Shown here piece by piece: positions 63,343 through 64,000 of a DNA stretch of 64,000 nucleotides. Numbering within the stretch: the stretch's first letter is position 1; each line of letters begins with the position of its first letter. Source of the DNA: VRUE01 sp036271315 (GTDB lineage: Bacteria > Actinomycetota > Thermoleophilia > Solirubrobacterales > 70-9); NCBI GenBank assembly GCA_036271315.1, contig DATBAV010000012.1:1-64000 (forward strand), given 5' to 3'. The position numbers were made by a program, and so were the translations under genes. A model generated the notes under the pieces. The model had not been told where the DNA came from. It did not search any database and saw nothing but the letters and a program-made list of their open reading frames with translations.

Positions 63343-64000
63343 TTGGAGACGCCCAAGGCACCCGACAGTCCCAACCGCGAGGACGAAGAGCTCGCTCGCG
63401 ACACTGCCGTGCGTGAGGCGGAGGCCTTTGCGCCGGGTGAGGAACCGGGCGCCAACCCGGCTCCGGGCCGCCAGGCGGGGCGCATCGCGCGCTCCACTGC
63501 GTTCTTCTCCGCTGCCACCGCGGCCTCGCGCATTGCCGGCCTCGGGCGCGAAGTCGTCGCCGCCTCCTACTACGGCGTCTACGGGCCGATGTCGGCCTTC
63601 ACGATCGCCTTTCAGGTCCCCAACCTGGTCCGCAGCCTCTTCGCCGATGCGGCGCTGCAGCCGGCCTTCGTGCCGATCTTTACCGAGCAGCTGGAGCAAA
63701 AAAATTACCGCGAGGCTTTCCGCCTCGCCTCGACCCTGCTGCTGCTGATCACCCTTGCCCTGGGCGCGATCACGGCCCTCTTCGTACTGCTTGCCCCGGT
63801 GATCATGCCGGTCTTCGCTCCCGGTTTCGAAGGCGAGCTGCTCCACCTCACCGTCACCCTCTCCCAGGTTCTCTTCCCGATCCTGATCCTGCTCGGGATC
63901 AGCGGCGTCGTCGTCGGCATCCTCAACAGCTACGACCGCTTTGGCGCCTTCGCGATCTCGCCGCTGTTCTGGAACCTGACGATCATCGTCGTCACCGTCC
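63343..64000 (+). CDS. murJ: Lipid II flippase MurJ (MviN), 3' truncated by window
   Basis: Start of an MOP-family flippase for lipid II. After a ~50-residue hydrophilic N-terminus (Glu/Pro-rich) come ARSTAFFSAATAASRIAGLG, NLVRSLFADAALQPAFVPIF (the MurJ signature) and hydrophobic helices to the window end. TTG 63343 is the probable start; a GTG at 63409 (VREAEAFAPG) would shorten the N-terminus. The stop lies beyond base 64000. It diverges from rpsT with 69 bp between. Confidence 0.9.
   Translation, partial: METPKAPDSPNREDEELARDTAVREAEAFAPGEEPGANPAPGRQAGRIARSTAFFSAATAASRIAGLGREVVAASYYGVYGPMSAFTIAFQVPNLVRSLFADAALQPAFVPIFTEQLEQKNYREAFRLASTLLLLITLALGAITALFVLLAPVIMPVFAPGFEGELLHLTVTLSQVLFPILILLGISGVVVGILNSYDRFGAFAISPLFWNLTIIVVTV

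Overview
The window reads as a chromosomal segment of a GC-rich (about 70% by eye), Gram-positive-type bacterium. I infer a deep-branching actinobacterium, most like the Thermoleophilia (Solirubrobacter/Conexibacter relatives). The basis is many GTG/TTG starts, ATGA/GTGA-type overlaps, a DivIVA-like gene beside coaD and DUF177, a whiG-type sigma factor after dprA/xerC, a WS/DGAT enzyme, an ECF41 sigma factor and secreted proteins with Lys/Cys tails. No 16S gene is present, so the taxonomy is inference. I see no insertion sequence, prophage or CRISPR array; nearly everything is ordinary chromosome, and the novelty lies in unusual gene variants and in long palindromic intergenic elements.

Layout. 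1-2 kb: ribBA (5' end outside the window), ribH, rpmB. 2.1-4.3 kb (minus): an MMPL/RND transporter. 4.4-9.8 kb: fakA-like, recG, rsmD, coaD and a SepIVA-like coiled-coil gene. 10-20 kb: a methyltransferase on the minus strand, then yceD-rpmF-plsX-acpP-rnc-smc-(WS/DGAT)-ftsY-ffh, a lipid, RNA-processing, chromosome and SRP block. 19.9-23.6 kb: rpsP-khpA-trmD-rplS-lepB-rnhB with yraN opposing; rimM is absent from its usual slot. 23.7-28.9 kb: comM-dprA-thiD-ilvD. 29-36.9 kb: alpha/beta hydrolase and a 5-formyl-THF cyclo-ligase-like gene (minus), L,D-transpeptidase, xerC, whiG, an EF-G-like GTPase, an unknown protein, RNase HI and a VOC protein. 37 kb: tRNA-Gly(GCC) followed by a palindrome-rich gap, then an MTHFR-like gene. 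38.5-42.3 kb: a lipoprotein (minus) and a three-gene two-component locus (histidine kinase, kinase-like protein lacking the phospho-His, response regulator). 42.5-46 kb: small membrane protein, aldose epimerase, glucose dehydrogenase, HAD phosphatase, cupin. 46-49.5 kb: SF2 helicase, TetR regulator divergent from a deazaflavin-type oxidoreductase and a membrane protein. 49.5-54.5 kb: ECF41 sigma factor divergent from its CMD/AhpD partner, secreted protein, VOC protein, GH5 lipoprotein, saccharopine-dehydrogenase-like protein, tRNA-Ala(GGC). 54.6-64 kb: SpoIIM-like, leuS, cupin, comEA, comEC, low-complexity anchored protein, holA, rpsT (minus), murJ (3' end outside).

How genes work together. 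Translation and secretion dominate (rpmB, rpmF, rpsP, rplS, rpsT, trmD, leuS, ffh, ftsY, lepB). DNA uptake and recombination genes comEA, comEC, dprA, comM, recG and xerC together suggest natural competence. plsX, acpP, fakA-like and WS/DGAT point to fatty-acid and storage-lipid metabolism. galM and a glucose dehydrogenase face each other and probably oxidise free glucose. The fthC-like and MTHFR-like genes serve C1-folate metabolism.

Most notable points: (i) two roughly 100-bp palindromic elements with a shared loop and co-varying 26-bp arms at 9820-9922 and 11034-11135, plus other long-arm palindromes that contain gene stop codons; (ii) an SMC of only 830 residues with no recognisable hinge; (iii) the kinase/pseudokinase/regulator locus; (iv) a mirror-symmetric ECF41 divergent promoter; (v) a signal peptidase gene whose only plausible start is CTG; (vi) an L19 with a long acidic tail.
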